This document shows, one piece after another, positions 13,855-22,266 of a stretch of 28,577 bases of DNA. The position numbers were made by a program, and so were the translations under genes. Source of the stretch: JAAYZQ01 sp034428935 (GTDB taxonomy: Bacteria; Chloroflexota; Anaerolineae; JAAYZQ01); assembly GCA_034428935.1 (NCBI GenBank), contig DAOUHB010000099.1, forward strand, positions 1 to 28,577, in the 5' to 3' direction. The notes below the pieces were generated by a model. It had not been told where the DNA came from and did no database searches. It saw only the letters and a list, made by a program, of their open reading frames with translations. Positions within the stretch are counted from its first letter, which is position 1. Every line of letters starts with the position of its first letter.

Positions 13855-15126
13855 ATGATCCGACTTATCGTCGTCCGCCACGGCCGCACCGCCCTCAACA
13901 CGGGCGAAGGCATGGACGAGCGCTTTCGCGGCACCATCGACGCTCCCCTGGCCCCCGACGGCCTGGAGCAGGCCCGGGCCACGGGCCGCCGTCTGGCGGG
14001 CCGGCCCCTGACCGCCGTCTATAGCAGCCCGCTGTTGCGGGCGCGCAGCACCGCCGAGGCCATTGCCGGGCCCCACGGGCTGCCGGTGCGGGTCCTGCCC
14101 GGGCTGAGCTCCATGAGCTTTGGGCAGTGGGCCGGCCTGAGCCACGCCGACGTGGCCCGCCAGTGGCCCGACGTCTATGCCGCCTGGCGCCGCGATCCCC
14201 TGGGCGTCCCCATCCCCGGCGGCGAGAGCGTCGCCGACCTGCGGGATCGGGCGCTGGCGACCGTCCGCGACGTCACCGCTCGCCACGCGCCGGGAGAGAC
14301 CCTCCTCGTCGTGACCCACCAGGCGGTCACCAGGCTCCTGGCCTGCGGGTTGCTGGACATGCCCACGACGGCCTACTGGCAGGTGCGCCAGGACCTGTGC
14401 AACCTGAGCACCTATCTCTACGATGCGGACAGCCGCCGCTTCAGCGTCGAGACCCTCAACGACACCTGCCACCTGGACCTGGAGCTGCCCCCCCACAGGG
14501 GCCCGGGCGTGCGCATCATCCTGGTGCGCCACGGCCAGACGGCCTGGAACCCGGGGGCGGGGCCGGAGCGCTTTCGGGGCCGGACCGACCTTCCCCTGGA
14601 CGCCACGGGTGAAGCGCAGGCGGAGCGCGTCGCCCGGCGGCTGGCCCCGGCCTCCATCGCGGCCATCTATGCCAGCCCGCTGCAACGCGCCCGGCAGACG
14701 GTCGCTCCCCTGGCCGCTCGCCTGGGCCTGCCCGTGCAAAGCCACGAGGGCCTGACCGATATCAATTATGGCCTCTGGCAGGGGTTGACGCACGCTGAGG
14801 CGGCGACAGCCTATCCCGAACTGCACAGGCTATGGCGCACCAGGCCGGACCAGGTTCGCTTCCCCGATGGAGAAAGCCTGGCCGACGTGAGAGACCGGCT
14901 CCGCACTCTCCTTGGCCAACTAGCCGAGGTCCACCCTGGACAGACCGTCGTCCTGGTGGGGCACCAAATTGTCAACAAGGTCCTGGTTTGCGCTCTCCTG
15001 GACCTCGAACTGGACCAGATCGGACGCATCGGCCAGGAACCCGCGGCCTTCAACGTCTTTGTGCGGCAGCGCGACCGCTGGGACGTGCTGCGCCTCAACG
15101 ATTGCTGCCACCTGGCCGGCTTGTAG
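13855..15126 (+). CDS. tandem histidine phosphatase (two phosphoglycerate-mutase-like domains)
   Basis: 423 residues made of two complete histidine-phosphatase domains (about 1-205 and 215-423). Each has the phosphoacceptor motif (VVRHGRT, His9; LVRHGQT, His226), a LLRARSTAEA or LQRARQTVAP helix, and a second His (THQAV, His155; GHQIV, His370). Single-domain relatives include cobalamin phosphatase CobC and broad sugar- or nucleotide-phosphate phosphatases; fused pairs are uncommon. The acid normally found before FG-W-G is Ser86 in domain 1 (LSSMSFGQW) and Asp302 in domain 2 (LTDINYGLW). Domain 2 is thus the likelier active half. The start ATG has AGGAGA seven bases upstream and a strong promoter at 13800. 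The substrate cannot be told from sequence. Confidence 0.9.
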   Translation: MIRLIVVRHGRTALNTGEGMDERFRGTIDAPLAPDGLEQARATGRRLAGRPLTAVYSSPLLRARSTAEAIAGPHGLPVRVLPGLSSMSFGQWAGLSHADVARQWPDVYAAWRRDPLGVPIPGGESVADLRDRALATVRDVTARHAPGETLLVVTHQAVTRLLACGLLDMPTTAYWQVRQDLCNLSTYLYDADSRRFSVETLNDTCHLDLELPPHRGPGVRIILVRHGQTAWNPGAGPERFRGRTDLPLDATGEAQAERVARRLAPASIAAIYASPLQRARQTVAPLAARLGLPVQSHEGLTDINYGLWQGLTHAEAATAYPELHRLWRTRPDQVRFPDGESLADVRDRLRTLLGQLAEVHPGQTVVLVGHQIVNKVLVCALLDLELDQIGRIGQEPAAFNVFVRQRDRWDVLRLNDCCHLAGL

Positions 15127-15154
15127 CCTGCCCTTGTATCACGGTAGGGGCAGG
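15127..15154. terminator. short inverted repeat between convergent genes
   Basis: CCTGCCC (15127-15133) and GGGCAGG (15148-15154) can pair around a 14-nt loop, directly after the stop codon of the phosphatase and before the end of the LysM gene. No U tract is visible. It is a plausible but weak bidirectional terminator. Confidence 0.35.
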
Positions 15155-15174
15155 GCGTCCTGGCTGCCCGGCCC

Positions 15175-15993
15175 TCAGGGTACGGTGTAGGTGTCGACGA
15201 CCCGGCCTTCGTCGTCCGTCAGGGTGGCCACTTCGCCGGGCTCCCACAGGGCTTCCAGCTTGCCCCAATAGAAATTGGCTGGCGGGTTGCCGTCCTCGCC
15301 GATGCGCGTGTGAACGATGGCGCTGCCGCCCTTCCACAGCCGAAAGTTGGCAAAGGTATAGACGTTGCCGCCCGCATCGCTGAGGGTCCAGCCCTGCATG
15401 TCGGCCAGCCGCTCGCCCATGTTGGCGATGATGACCCGTTCCAGGGCCACCTCGCCCGCCCCCAGCACCTCTCCGATCTCGACCAGCAGCTCCCCGCTGG
15501 ACGGCGACTCGACCGACTCGGGTGTGGAGGATGCGACCGCCTCGGCGGCCGCCGTGGCGGTCAGGGCCGGCGGCGGCTCGAAGGGGATGGGCGTTTCCGT
15601 GGGCGTCGGCACCGGCGTCAGCGTCGCCGTGGCCTCCGCCAGCCCCCCGACCGGGATGGTCAGCTCGGTCCCGAGCTGCAAGAAGTTCGGGTTCGCGATC
15701 TGGTTGGCGGCAATGATGTCCTCGGCCGGCACGTCGTAGCGCAGCGCCAGGCCCGAGATGGTGTCGCCCGCCTGCACGATGTGTATCACCGGGGTGGGGC
15801 TGAGCTGGGGTTGATCGGCCGGCCGGGTCTCTGACCCGGCGACGGCACCGCTGGTCACGGTGGCCGCGGCGGTCGCCCTCTCCTGGACGGGCGCGCCCAG
15901 GGCCGGCAGGAGCACCAGGACCAGGAGCAGGGTGATGGCCGTCGAAACCACGGCGTTCACGGCAATGATAAATGCGATCTGTTTGCGTGTCAC
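15175..15993 (-). CDS. exported LysM plus lamin-tail-domain protein
   Basis: I choose GTG 15993, which has GGAGGT seven bases upstream and starts 4 bases after the DUF92 stop. An ATG at 16035 would overlap that gene. The 272-residue product has an N-terminal membrane anchor or signal (residues 5-33) and a Ser/Thr linker. One LysM domain (about 71-114, HIVQAGDTISGLALRYDVP) should bind peptidoglycan-like glycan. After a Thr/Pro-rich linker comes a lamin-tail domain (LTD, about 168-272) with the typical ANMGERLADMQGWTLSDAGG core and FANFRLWKGGSA. LysM-LTD combinations are surface or cell-wall proteins whose LTD role is unknown. It is the last gene of the ilvE-PH-DUF92 run. Confidence 0.85.
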   Translation of the reverse strand: MTRKQIAFIIAVNAVVSTAITLLLVLVLLPALGAPVQERATAAATVTSGAVAGSETRPADQPQLSPTPVIHIVQAGDTISGLALRYDVPAEDIIAANQIANPNFLQLGTELTIPVGGLAEATATLTPVPTPTETPIPFEPPPALTATAAAEAVASSTPESVESPSSGELLVEIGEVLGAGEVALERVIIANMGERLADMQGWTLSDAGGNVYTFANFRLWKGGSAIVHTRIGEDGNPPANFYWGKLEALWEPGEVATLTDDEGRVVDTYTVP

Positions 15994-15997
15994 CGGC

Positions 15998-16876
15998 CTA
16001 CCTCCAGAAGAGCCAGCCCAGGGAGGCGGCAACAATGCCGCCCACGATCGACGCGATGAAATTCACAAGATCGTTGTTGAGCCACAGCCACCCGCGCAGG
16101 GGCCGGGCCGCGTGCCCCCCTTCGGGCCCCTGGGGTGCCCTCAGGGCCGGGGGGCAGCGATGCAGGGCGCTTTCGGTCTCCTTGCCGCAATGGTCACAGT
16201 AGTAGATGCCCTGCACCGTGGCTCCCAACAGGCTGTCGAACAGGGAGCCGGCCATGCCTCCGGCTACGGCCAGGACCGGGTACGCCAGGGCACGGGCGTC
16301 CCAGCCCCTGCCGCCCACGAGGGAGCCAAACTGGGTGAGGGCCGTGGCCATGGCGCCGATGAGCAAGGCGCCGGCCACCGAGGCCCACGTCCCCAGGCTG
16401 GTGACCCCTCCCGAGGTGCCCGTGGGAACCTCGGCGCCGTTGGTGATGAGCCGCGGCGGCACGCGGCTCAGGACGCCCAGCTCGGTGGCCCAGGTATCGG
16501 CATTGACCGTGGCCATGACACCCAGGTAGGCGGCCAGCAGCGCGGGCTCGGGACTCGCGAAATAGGCGATGGCCAGGATGGCCCCCATGCCGCCGTTGGC
16601 CAGGGCCTGCCCCAGGTCGCGCCGGCCGCCCTTGGCAAACTTTTCGGCCACCGCCTCCTTGTCGCGGTGCCGGTAGTGCGACAGCAGGCTGGAGGACACA
16701 AAGAACGTGATGAGCAACAGGCCCCAGATCCAGCCTCCCAGGCCAAAGATCAGGCTGCCGACGATGACGGCCCCTGCCACCCCGCCGGGCGTCAGCGACT
16801 GCCGCCAGTATCCGACCGCGCCCACGACGGCGCTCAGTGCCACGCCCAGCAACAAGCGCAGAGCGACGGTTTCCAT
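15998..16876 (-). CDS. DUF92 family integral membrane protein
   Basis: 292 residues with about six to seven membrane segments. Family motifs are TPGGVAGAVIVGSLIFGLGG near the N-terminus, ADTWATELG in the middle and TSGGVTSLGT. A CDHCGKETE---HRC element typical of bacterial and archaeal DUF92 proteins lies between the last segments. Plant members (VTE6) phosphorylate phytyl phosphate, and TMEM19 is the animal relative. A prenyl-phosphate kinase role is therefore possible, but not shown for bacteria of this type. The start ATG 16876 has only a weak ribosome binding site. The stop is 4 bases before the GTG of the LysM-LTD gene, so they are cotranscribed. Confidence 0.88.
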   Translation of the reverse strand: METVALRLLLGVALSAVVGAVGYWRQSLTPGGVAGAVIVGSLIFGLGGWIWGLLLITFFVSSSLLSHYRHRDKEAVAEKFAKGGRRDLGQALANGGMGAILAIAYFASPEPALLAAYLGVMATVNADTWATELGVLSRVPPRLITNGAEVPTGTSGGVTSLGTWASVAGALLIGAMATALTQFGSLVGGRGWDARALAYPVLAVAGGMAGSLFDSLLGATVQGIYYCDHCGKETESALHRCPPALRAPQGPEGGHAARPLRGWLWLNNDLVNFIASIVGGIVAASLGWLFWR

Positions 16877-16914
16877 TGGTCAGCAGACCCCCGATGCCAG
16901 CCAGCAGCGCGCGC

Positions 16915-17823
16915 TCACGGCACGATGCTGAATGTCGCCAGCCAGAACAGTGCCTGGGCCGCCGCGGCCGCTCCCCACAGCAGGTACGAGCCGGCCCGCT
17001 CCCGGCGGTAGAGCAGCAGGCCGAGGGCCAGGTTGGTGCCCAGGATGATCAGGCCGATGATGGGCAGGGCAAACAGCTCGGTCTTGGTGCCGATGCGGTC
17101 CGGCTGGCCGAGATTATTAAAGTGCAGGGGCAATTGATGATCGAGCCCCGGAAAGCGGGCGGCCAGGTAGCCGAACAGGGCCACGTTGACGGCCAGGGCG
17201 ACGCCCAGCAGGACCCAGGCCGTCTGATCGGTCCACAGCGACAACTGGCGCCACGGCGCGAGGCGCAGCTCGCGCTCCAGGAGCCGGTTGGGGCCCATGG
17301 CCCGTCGAGCCTCAAAGCCCCGGATAAAGCCATCCGGATCCCGGGGCGAGATGGCAAAGGCCTCCCCGGGGGTGATGATCAGCAACTGGCCGGCCGAGGG
17401 CTGCGTGGACAGGAGCCGGGTATGCCCGATTCCAGGCACATCTCCCTCGCCTCGCTCGTGGCCCGGCCAGTGGATCCCGTGGCGTTTGACCATGGTCTCG
17501 ATCAGTTGCCCGCCGGGCAAGATGCGCTGCACGTCGTGCAGGGGGATGATCTGCTCGATGCCCGCCCAGCGGATGGCGATGCCGTTGCGGTCCAGGTGAT
17601 AGCGCAGGCTGAACCAGCTCAGCGTCTCGTAGGCAGCCACGACCAGGACCGGCAGGCTGGCAATGACCACCAGCCCGATGAGAAACGTAATCAAGTTGAT
17701 CTGTTGCGGCCGGATGCTGTGGACGATCAACGCCCTCACCAGCAGGACGTCCACCGCCAGGACCAACAGGATGAACAGGAGCCCGAGGACTCCTCCCATG
17801 GAAAACTTGGGTCGATAGGTCAA
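16915..17823 (-). CDS. membrane protein with a bacterial PH-like domain and DUF1648-like segment
   Basis: 302 residues. Two membrane segments (about 10-34 and 43-68) precede a bacterial-PH-like soluble region (about 70-175: LRYHLDRNGIAIRWAG, IIPLHDVQRI, ITPGEAFAISPRDPDGFI). Three to four more membrane segments follow. LPLHFNNLGQPDRIG at about 232-246 is the 'HFN--G-PD' motif of DUF1648 membrane proteins. The start appears to be TTG 17823 with GGGAG eight bases upstream; ATG 17799 is an alternative. PH-like membrane proteins of this kind are thought to sense or organise the envelope, but no reaction is known. It lies 39 bp after ilvE and 38 bp before DUF92. Confidence 0.75.
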   Translation of the reverse strand: MTYRPKFSMGGVLGLLFILLVLAVDVLLVRALIVHSIRPQQINLITFLIGLVVIASLPVLVVAAYETLSWFSLRYHLDRNGIAIRWAGIEQIIPLHDVQRILPGGQLIETMVKRHGIHWPGHERGEGDVPGIGHTRLLSTQPSAGQLLIITPGEAFAISPRDPDGFIRGFEARRAMGPNRLLERELRLAPWRQLSLWTDQTAWVLLGVALAVNVALFGYLAARFPGLDHQLPLHFNNLGQPDRIGTKTELFALPIIGLIILGTNLALGLLLYRRERAGSYLLWGAAAAAQALFWLATFSIVP

Positions 17824-17862
17824 GGAATTTGCTCCCTGCGTCTGTATTGCGACATCGAGAGT

Positions 17863-18780
17863 TTAGCCATAGACCGGCGTGCACCAGTGCTTGTACTTCG
17901 GGTTCCTGCCCCGCACCACGTCAAAGTAGAGTTCCCGCAGGCGGCTGACGACGGGCCCGATGCTCCCGGAGCCAACGGGCCGGTGCTCGATGTGGGTGAC
18001 GGCAGCCACCTGCACGCCCGTGCCCACCAGGAAGGCCTCGTCGCAGATATAGACCTCGCTGCGGTCGATGGAGCGCTGCTGCGTGCGCAGCCCCATCTCG
18101 GCGGCGGCCAGCTCGATGATGGTGTCGCGGGTAATGCCCTCCAGGATGTTCGACGTCACGGACGGCGTGACCAGGCAGCCGTTGCGCACCATGAAAAAGT
18201 TCTCGGCGCTCCCCTCGGAGATGTGGCCGGTGTCGGTCATCACCAGGGCCTCGTCGTAACCGGAGAGCTGCGCGTCGGTCTTGGACAGGGCCGAGTTGAT
18301 GTAGGCGCCGGTGATCTTGGCCCGGGCAGGCGTGGCATTGTCGTCCACCCGCCTCCAACTGGAAATGCAGACGTGGGCACCCTCTTCTTTTTCGATGTAG
18401 CGGCCAAAGGGCACGGCGAACATGGCAAAGGCGTCTTCCAGGTCGTGCAGCCTGACGCCGATGACTTCGCTGGCTTTGTAGGCCAGGGGGCGGATGTAGG
18501 CGTCCTCGCGGTATCCTTCCCGCCGCAAGAGTTCCACGGTCGTATCGCACAGCTCCCGCGGCGTGTAGGGCAGGTCGATGCGCAGGATGCGGCACGAGCG
18601 ATGCATGCGCTCAAAGTGCTCGGGCAGGCGAAAGACGTACAGTTCCTTGTCTTCCTCGTTCCAGTAGGCGCGAATGCCCTCGAAACAGCCGGTGCCATAG
18701 TTGAAGGCATGGGTCATGATGCTGATCTTGGCTTCTTCAATGGGTACGAGCTTGTTCCGGAAAAACGCATACTTGGGCAT
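17863..18780 (-). CDS. ilvE: branched-chain amino acid aminotransferase
   Basis: 305 residues, the normal length for class-IV PLP aminotransferases. It transfers the amino group between glutamate and the keto acids of leucine, isoleucine and valine in the cytosol. Seen motifs: THAFNYGTGCFEGIRAYW near the N-terminus, the PLP lysine in ARAKITGAY (Lys155), GYDEALVMTDTGHISEGSAE, and GITRDTIIELA. The D-amino-acid transaminase and ADC-lyase relatives lack the N-terminal FEGIRAY pattern seen here, so ilvE is a confident call. The start ATG has GGAGGAG just upstream and its own promoter at 18801-18829. No other branched-chain genes are in the window. Confidence 0.94.
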   Translation of the reverse strand: MPKYAFFRNKLVPIEEAKISIMTHAFNYGTGCFEGIRAYWNEEDKELYVFRLPEHFERMHRSCRILRIDLPYTPRELCDTTVELLRREGYREDAYIRPLAYKASEVIGVRLHDLEDAFAMFAVPFGRYIEKEEGAHVCISSWRRVDDNATPARAKITGAYINSALSKTDAQLSGYDEALVMTDTGHISEGSAENFFMVRNGCLVTPSVTSNILEGITRDTIIELAAAEMGLRTQQRSIDRSEVYICDEAFLVGTGVQVAAVTHIEHRPVGSGSIGPVVSRLRELYFDVVRGRNPKYKHWCTPVYG

Positions 18781-18800
18781 CGTGTCTCCTCCGTGCTACG

Positions 18801-18829
18801 ATTATACTCGTTTTGGACAAAGCACGCAA
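18801..18829 (-). promoter_or_regulatory. promoter of ilvE
   Basis: On the minus strand TTGCGT (18829-18824), a 17-bp spacer and a perfect TATAAT (18806-18801) precede ATG 18780. GGAGG (18792-18788) is the ribosome binding site. The -35 box directly abuts the stop codon of the nitroreductase gene, so ilvE starts a separate transcript. Confidence 0.75.
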
Positions 18830-19354
18830 CTATCCCAGGAATGTTGCTACCGATTCGAGGGGCTCGCGCGACGTCGCGCCGCCCCGCTCCCCGGCCGGCC
18901 GGCCGATGGGCAGAATGGCCACGGGCCGGTGGCGGGAGGGGAGCTCCAGGACGGCGGCTGCCTGGCCCTCGTCAAAGGCCCCGATCCAGCAGCTTCCCAG
19001 GCCCAGGGCGACGGCGGCCAGCAGAATGTGCGTCGCGGCGGCTGCCGTGTCCTGAAGGCAGTACAGCTCGCGGCCCCGCTCGTGGTATCGGGCGGCCGAC
19101 TGGTCGGCGTCGGCGCAGACGACGATGGCCACGGGTGCCTGGGCCACGTATTCCTGCCCAAAGGCGGCGGCGGCGAGCCCACTGCGCAGGGCGGCATCGC
19201 GCACCACGTAAAAGTGCCACGGCTGGCGGTTGCCCGCCGAGGGGGCGCGGATGGCCGCCTGGAGAATGCGCTCCACGGTTTCGGGAGGCACATCCGTTGC
19301 CGGATCGAACCGGCGGACGCTATACCTCGCTTCCAGAACCTGCCAGAAGTCCAT
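18830..19354 (-). CDS. nitroreductase family flavoprotein
   Basis: 174 residues. The motif RYSVRRFDPATDVP at the N-terminus, APSAGNRQPWHFYVV and LAAVALGLGSCWIGAFDE are the FMN-binding signatures of the nitroreductase fold. Members reduce nitro groups, quinones or flavins with NAD(P)H, usually as dimers, and the substrate cannot be told from sequence. At 174 residues it belongs to the shorter subgroup. ATG 19354 follows SurE by 9 bp, with GAGGAGG overlapping the end of surE, so translation is coupled. It is the last gene of the rnd-surE-nitroreductase run. Confidence 0.88.
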   Translation of the reverse strand: MDFWQVLEARYSVRRFDPATDVPPETVERILQAAIRAPSAGNRQPWHFYVVRDAALRSGLAAAAFGQEYVAQAPVAIVVCADADQSAARYHERGRELYCLQDTAAAATHILLAAVALGLGSCWIGAFDEGQAAAVLELPSRHRPVAILPIGRPAGERGGATSREPLESVATFLG

Positions 19355-19363
19355 CTTTCCTCC

Positions 19364-20149
19364 TCACCGAGTTGAGAGTTCGGTCAAGCTCCACGCCTCG
19401 AGATTGGGGATGAGGTCGTGGGCGGTCATGTCCAGGTGGATGGGCGTGATAGAGACGTAGCCCTGGGCCACGGCCCAGATGTCGGTGCCCTCGTCCAGGT
19501 GGCCGCTGGGTGGCTCGCCGCCGATCCAGTAGTAGGGGCGCCCGCGCGGGTCGCGCCGGTCTACGAGGACGTCGCGATAGACGCGGCGCCCCATGCGCGT
19601 GACGGCGGTGCCGGCCAGCTCGCCGGGCGCCAGGGGCGGGACGTTGACGTTGAGAAGCGTGCCCGCCGGCAGCCCGTGCTCCTGGACCTTGGCCACCACG
19701 CCGGCCCCCACCCTGGCGGCCAGGCCAAATTCCTGGCTCTCGTAGCTGTCGAGGGAAACGGCCACGGCGGGCAGGCCAAAGATGGCCGCCTCCATGGCCG
19801 CGGCCACGGTGCCCGAATAGGTCACATCGTGTCCCAGGTTCGCCCCCTGGTTGATGCCCGACACCACGACGTCGGGCCGGTCGGGCAGGAGGCCCAGCAG
19901 GGCCAGGGCCACGCAGTCCGACGGCGCTCCGGTGCTGGTGTAGGCTTCCACCTCGTCGCCCTCGATGCCGGGGAGGGCAAAGCGGGCCACGCGCAGCGGC
20001 TTGTGCATCGTCTTTGTGTGGCCGGCAGCCGACCAGTTGTGGTCCGGGGCAAAGACGGATACCCGGCCCAGGGGCCGGAGGGCCTCCAGGAGGGCCCGGA
20101 GCCCGGGCGCCTGGATGCCATCGTCGTTGGTCAACAGGATGTGAGCCAC
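19364..20149 (-). CDS. surE: 5'/3'-nucleotidase SurE
   Basis: 261 residues, the usual size. It removes phosphate from nucleoside 5'- and 3'-monophosphates and needs a divalent metal. The family metal site is intact: LLTNDDG (Asp9, Asp10), FAPDHNWSAAGHTKT (Ser in NWSAAG) and VVSGINQGANLGHDVTYSGT (Asn in SGIN). STGAPSDCVALAL is the conserved mid-protein segment. The start is GTG 20149 with only a weak GGAA upstream. The gene lies 28 bp after rnd and 9 bp before the nitroreductase. SurE beside RNase D puts mononucleotide dephosphorylation next to an RNA exonuclease, consistent with nucleotide salvage (inference). Confidence 0.94.
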   Translation of the reverse strand: MAHILLTNDDGIQAPGLRALLEALRPLGRVSVFAPDHNWSAAGHTKTMHKPLRVARFALPGIEGDEVEAYTSTGAPSDCVALALLGLLPDRPDVVVSGINQGANLGHDVTYSGTVAAAMEAAIFGLPAVAVSLDSYESQEFGLAARVGAGVVAKVQEHGLPAGTLLNVNVPPLAPGELAGTAVTRMGRRVYRDVLVDRRDPRGRPYYWIGGEPPSGHLDEGTDIWAVAQGYVSITPIHLDMTAHDLIPNLEAWSLTELSTR

Positions 20150-20177
20150 GGTTTCGTTCCGTAGAATCCGGCCGTCG

Positions 20178-21347
20178 TCAATGCGCCCTGGCTACGACGG
20201 CCAGAAGCTCGTCGCCGTACTCGTCAACCTGCCAGCGGGCCAGGAGCCCATCGCCCGTCAGCTCTTGGCGGCTGTGGGGGTTGAGGATGGCGATGGACCA
20301 CAGTGCCTGGTTGTTGAGGACGATGTCGGGCTCGACGCCTCGCTCCTGGGCCTTGGCATTGCGCCACTGGCGCAGCGCCTCGAAGCGTGCCTGGGCGGCG
20401 GGCGCCGGCCGGCCGTTGGGCCTGGAGCCGTGGTTGTTGTCCGAGCGCGGGCGGTCCTTCCACGACAGAGGGTGTTCCTTTCCTCGCTGAATGGCGTTCA
20501 GCAATCCCTGGCCGTACCGCCGGGCCATGCTCTCCGAAATGCCCTTGATCCGGGGCAGCTCTCGGCGGTTCTGCGGTCGCTGCTCGGCCAGGCCCACCAG
20601 CGCGCGGTTCGAGATCACGCGGAAGGGAGGGCGGTTTTCGTGGCGCGCCCGCTCCTCGCGAAAGAGGTACAATTGTCGCAGCACACCCCGGCCCACGTCG
20701 TCCATGTCGCGCACCCCCGGCAGCCGCCAGAACCCCTCGGGATCGAATTCCCTGGACTCCCAGCGGATCTCGACCAGGCGCCCGAAGCGATGGCGGGCCT
20801 GGGGCCAGCGCCCCGTGGCGGTCAGTTCCTGTGCCTGGATCTCGTGGAGCGGGAGCAAATAGTGGGTATCAAGGCGGGCGTAATCGAGCTGTGCCGGGGG
20901 CAGGGGGCGGAGCCCCCAGTTGGCGCGCTGGTATTTCTTGTTCAGGGTCACGCCAAACTGCTCCTGGAGCAGGTCGCCCAGGCCGTGGGCCGGCCAGCCG
21001 AGGATGCGGCTGGCCCACATGGTGTCAAACAGGTTGGCCACGGTGAATTGAAAGTCGCGGTGCAGGACGCTCAGGTCGTACTCGGCGCCGTGGAACACCT
21101 TGAGCACCCGCGGATCGGCCAGGAAGGGCCCCAGGCCGGAAAGGTCGCGCAGGGCAAAGGGATCGACCAGGTAGTCGACGTCAGGCACCGAGATCTGGAT
21201 CAGGCAGACCCGCTCCTGGTAGACGTATAGGCTGTTGGATTCTGTGTCAACTGCCAGGGCTGGTTCCCCTTCGAGGTGTGCCAGCATGGCCCGAAAGGCC
21301 GCCGGCTTATCAACCCAAACAGGTGGCGGCAATGTTCTGTCACTCAT
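20178..21347 (-). CDS. rnd: ribonuclease D (3'-5' exonuclease with two HRDC domains)
   Basis: I place the start at ATG 21347, right after a GTG that would also be in frame, giving 389 residues. The DEDDy exonuclease core is complete: LAVDTESNSLY (Asp34, Glu36), FHGAEYDLSVL, WASRILGWPAHGLGDLL and DYARLDTHYLLPL. Two HRDC domains follow (about 215-290, with RALVGLAEQRPQNRREL; and 315-385, with QALWSIAILNPHSRQEL), as in bacterial RNase D. The enzyme trims tRNA and other structured RNAs. A promoter ends only eight bases before the ATG, so the message may lack a leader. The gene begins a probable operon with surE and the nitroreductase. Confidence 0.92.
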   Translation of the reverse strand: MSDRTLPPPVWVDKPAAFRAMLAHLEGEPALAVDTESNSLYVYQERVCLIQISVPDVDYLVDPFALRDLSGLGPFLADPRVLKVFHGAEYDLSVLHRDFQFTVANLFDTMWASRILGWPAHGLGDLLQEQFGVTLNKKYQRANWGLRPLPPAQLDYARLDTHYLLPLHEIQAQELTATGRWPQARHRFGRLVEIRWESREFDPEGFWRLPGVRDMDDVGRGVLRQLYLFREERARHENRPPFRVISNRALVGLAEQRPQNRRELPRIKGISESMARRYGQGLLNAIQRGKEHPLSWKDRPRSDNNHGSRPNGRPAPAAQARFEALRQWRNAKAQERGVEPDIVLNNQALWSIAILNPHSRQELTGDGLLARWQVDEYGDELLAVVARAH

Positions 21348-21355
21348 CACCCCTG

Positions 21356-21384
21356 ATTTTACCAGGAAATCGGAAAATCGGCAA
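21356..21384 (-). promoter_or_regulatory. promoter of rnd, placed for a leaderless or near-leaderless message
   Basis: TTGCCG (21384-21379), a 17-bp spacer and TAAAAT (21361-21356) preceded by TGG, on the minus strand. Only eight bases separate the -10 box from ATG 21347. The predicted transcription start is at or within about two bases of the start codon. Confidence 0.65.
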
Positions 21385-21414
21385 ATTATGCAGGGCCGGT
21401 CCGAAGGCGGGCCG

Positions 21415-22266
21415 CTACGCCCCGCCGACGATGAGATCGTAGATGGCCTGCAGCTCTTCTTCGGAGTAAAAATGGATGACCAGCCGGCCGCGTCCCTTGC
21501 GGTTTCGGTAGAGGTTCACCTTGGTGCCCAGCGTGTCGCGGAACTCTTGCTCCAGAGCCTGTGCCTCGGGGCCTGGGTCCTCCTGGGGCCGGGGTTGGGG
21601 CGGTTCGGCCAGGAGGCGGCGCACCAGCTCCTCGGTCTGGCGCACGCTGAGGTCCTTTTGCACGACGACCTTGAGGGCCGCGAGCTGTGCCTCGGGCGTG
21701 GGCAAGGCCAGGAGGGCCCGGGCGTGTCCCTCGTGGATGGTGCCGCCGGCCAGGGCTTCGCGCACCTCGTCGGGCAGGCGCAGCAGGCGCAAGGTGTTGG
21801 TCACCGCCACGCGGCTCTTGCCCACCCGCCGGGCCACCTGCTCCTGGGTCAGGCCAAACTCGTCCACCAGGTGCCGGAAGGCCGAGGCCTCTTCCAGGGG
21901 ATTCAGGTCGGAGCGCTGGATGTTCTCCACCAGGGCAAGCTCCAGCACCTCCTGTGGCGTGGCCTCTTTGACGATGACCGGCACGCTGCCCAGGCCCGCC
22001 AGCCGGGCGGCCTGGAGGCGGCGCTCGCCGGCGATGAGCTGGTACTGCTCCGGCCCCTGGCGCGTGACGATGAGGGGCTGGATCAGGCCATGCTCCCGGA
22101 TCGATTCGGCCAGCTCGGCCAGGGCCTCGGGATCCATCGCCGTGCGGGGCTGCATGGGGTTGGGCGCGATGGCCGCCACGGGCACCTGGGCGACGCCGCC
22201 GGCCGGCTCCTGGTCGGTGGGAATGAGGGCTTCGAGGCCCTTGCCGAGTCCGCTTCGCTTGCTCAT
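21415..22266 (-). CDS. parB: chromosome partitioning protein ParB (Spo0J-like)
   Basis: 283 residues from ATG 22266, which overlaps the parA stop as ATGA. An open frame upstream to 22581 is only the shadow of parA. The N-terminus has the ParA-stimulating motif GLGKGLEALIP. It is followed by the CTP-binding ParB/Srx domain (VPVAAIAPNPMQPRT, IREHGLIQPLIV, GERRLQAARLAG, ALVENIQRSDLNPLEEA). Then come the helix-turn-helix (LTQEQVARRVGKSRVAVTN) and a C-terminal dimerisation part ending VIHFYSEEELQAIYDLI. It loads at parS and spreads as a CTP clamp. No parS-like 16-mer was noticed in this window. Confidence 0.95.
   Translation of the reverse strand: MSKRSGLGKGLEALIPTDQEPAGGVAQVPVAAIAPNPMQPRTAMDPEALAELAESIREHGLIQPLIVTRQGPEQYQLIAGERRLQAARLAGLGSVPVIVKEATPQEVLELALVENIQRSDLNPLEEASAFRHLVDEFGLTQEQVARRVGKSRVAVTNTLRLLRLPDEVREALAGGTIHEGHARALLALPTPEAQLAALKVVVQKDLSVRQTEELVRRLLAEPPQPRPQEDPGPEAQALEQEFRDTLGTKVNLYRNRKGRGRLVIHFYSEEELQAIYDLIVGGA

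Noticed and set aside
16837..19413. An 858-codon + strand frame
   Set aside because: It runs antisense through PH, DUF92 and ilvE genes, has no recognisable domain and spans several gene boundaries.
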